A stretch of DNA of 64,000 nucleotides from positions 1-64,000 of the forward strand of contig JAKACM010000016.1 in assembly GCA_021821465.1 (NCBI GenBank), given 5' to 3'. The notes beneath the pieces were generated by a model. The model was not told the DNA's origin. It worked only from the letters and a program-made list of their open reading frames with translations, and did no database searches. A program made the translations under genes and the position numbers. Of the stretch, positions 62,892 to 64,000 are shown in pieces. How positions within the stretch are numbered: the first letter of the stretch is position 1; each line of letters begins with the position of its first letter. Source of the DNA: Bacillota bacterium (lineage in GTDB: Bacteria; Bacillota; Sulfobacillia; Sulfobacillales; Sulfobacillaceae).

Positions 62892-64000
62892 TCCTCCTCG
62901 TCGGAATGCAGAACGGAAAGAGCCGCAGCAGCCTTGTTCATTGATTCCTGAAACTCAAATTCCACCTCGGAGTCGGCGACAATTCCTCCGCCGGCCTGCA
63001 CCGTAACGCTGTCACCCACAATATCCAAAGTTCGGATAGTAATACAGGTATCCAAATTGCCCCGATGAGAGAAATATCCTACAACCCCCCCGTAAGCACC
63101 CCTTGCCTCAGGTTCCAGCTCTTCGATAATCTCCATAGCTCGAATTTTTGGTGCACCGGTTAAGGTTCCGGCGGGAAAACATGCGGCCAGAGCATCCAAA
63201 GCGTCGAATCCGGGTTTCAGTTGTCCTTGAATTTCGGAGACAATGTGCATGACATGAGAATAAATCTCCTTCGTCATAAATTGCGACACCTTGACGGAAC
63301 CGTACTCGCATACACGTCCTAGATCGTTGCGAGCCAAGTCGACCAACATCACGTGTTCGGCTTTTTCTTTCGGATCATTAATTAATTCATCCCACAAGCG
63401 CTCGTCCTCTTGAGGACTTTCCCCTCTTTTACGAGTCCCCGCGATAGGGCGGTTCAAAGCTATATTGTCCGTAACCCGCACCAACGCCTCCGGAGACGAA
63501 CCAGCAAGTATCCGGCGAGGCGTTTCCAAATAAAATAAATAAGGGGAAGGATTTATATGCCGCAATTTGCGGTACAGAGAAAACGGGTCCCCCGAAATTC
63601 GAGTGGATGAGGCCTGGGACAACACAGCCTGAAAAATGTCCCCGGCCACAATGTGAGCTTTGGTGCGTTCAATCATATCATTGTAATAATCCCGGGTCAT
63701 ATTGGACTTAATCGGCATCAACTGCCTGACAGAGGGTTCTGCCAGCATCAAAGGCTGTCGTAAGGCATCCAAAAAAATTTCCATCCTTGTGAATGCCTGA
63801 TCCATCTGTTCCCGCAAGGATTCCACCATGACTGCCACCTCTTGCTTGCGGTGGTCAAAGGCCACCACCGCCTTTGGCCATACCCATTCCCAATCGGGCC
63901 CGCGTTTGGCGTGGTGCCTGGGCAGTTTTTCTAAATGACGTATCCAGTCATAACCGAAATAACCGATGGCCCCACCGACATAAGGCCACGTAACATCTTG
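62882..64000 (-). CDS. trpE: Anthranilate synthase component I (5' end beyond window)
   Basis: Open from 64000 to the stop, 372 residues of a protein normally about 490-510. The start lies outside the window. Chorismate-binding domain: GDIFQAVLSQ, IAGTRKRGESPQEDERL, LARNDLGRVCEYG, FPAGTLTGAPKIRAMEII, GAYGGVVGYFSHRGNLDTCI, QAGGGIVADS. First visible gene of trpEGDCFBA; its overlap with trpG couples the two subunits. Confidence 0.95.
   Translation of the reverse strand, partial: QDVTWPYVGGAIGYFGYDWIRHLEKLPRHHAKRGPDWEWVWPKAVVAFDHRKQEVAVMVESLREQMDQAFTRMEIFLDALRQPLMLAEPSVRQLMPIKSNMTRDYYNDMIERTKAHIVAGDIFQAVLSQASSTRISGDPFSLYRKLRHINPSPYLFYLETPRRILAGSSPEALVRVTDNIALNRPIAGTRKRGESPQEDERLWDELINDPKEKAEHVMLVDLARNDLGRVCEYGSVKVSQFMTKEIYSHVMHIVSEIQGQLKPGFDALDALAACFPAGTLTGAPKIRAMEIIEELEPEARGAYGGVVGYFSHRGNLDTCITIRTLDIVGDSVTVQAGGGIVADSEVEFEFQESMNKAAAALSVLHSDEEEWL

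Overview
The window looks like a chromosome segment of an endospore-forming Firmicute of about 50% GC. Spore genes are present (alpha/beta-type SASP, GPR protease, SpoVB, comA/comB for sulfolactate). The fapR-plsX-fabHDG-acpP-fabF-rnc and coaD/ylbK/ylbL/DUF177/rpmF neighbourhoods are Firmicute-typical, while the dnaK operon is led by a MerR/HspR-type repressor. Protein content fits the Sulfobacillus lineage best; that is my inference from memory, not a search result.

Layout. 1-6.4 kb is accessory DNA: unknown secreted and lipoprotein genes, three copies of a solo IS-end-like repeat, a serine-recombinase remnant, and a decayed plasmid unit. The plasmid unit has a putative type I toxin-antitoxin locus (29-residue membrane peptide, sequestered Shine-Dalgarno, antisense RNA), an antisense-regulated leader, a broken repA and a DnaA-box region. 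6.4-8.6 kb is a sucrose-phosphate-synthase-like / sucrose-phosphatase-like pair behind a ydaO-type (c-di-AMP) riboswitch with its own promoter and terminator. 8.6-12.9 kb is ftsY and smc. 13.4-17.2 kb is a plus-strand block (HTH protein, zinc-ribbon membrane protein, class A PBP with an N-terminal zinc ribbon) that interrupts the usual rnc-smc order. 17.3-24.2 kb is the fatty-acid/phospholipid operon from rpmF and fapR down to rnc, with a FapR-like palindrome between the -35 and -10 boxes.

24.3-33.8 kb holds DUF177, a UbiB-like kinase, a low-complexity protein, ylbL, ylbK, a coiled-coil protein, coaD, rsmD, a polysaccharide deacetylase, yqhV and a DUF441 protein. 33.8-37.3 kb is comB-comA, a divergent MFS transporter and a SASP gene with a sigma-G-like promoter. 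37.4-41.1 kb is a molybdate/tungstate-type ABC transporter plus an XRE-PBP fusion regulator. 41.1-43.9 kb holds gpr and spoVB. 44.4-51.7 kb is hspR-dnaK-dnaJ-clpB-tlpA (minus strand) and a membrane protein. 52-54 kb is GlcNAc salvage (nagA and a BadF-type kinase). 54.4-64 kb is aromatic amino acid synthesis: trpE(partial)GDCFBA, then a T-box-controlled aroF-tyrA-aroA operon.

Most housekeeping genes lie on the minus strand in tightly overlapping operons. The most unusual part is 4.2-6.4 kb (type I TA-like module beside a dead plasmid replicon), followed by the riboswitch-controlled sucrose pair.
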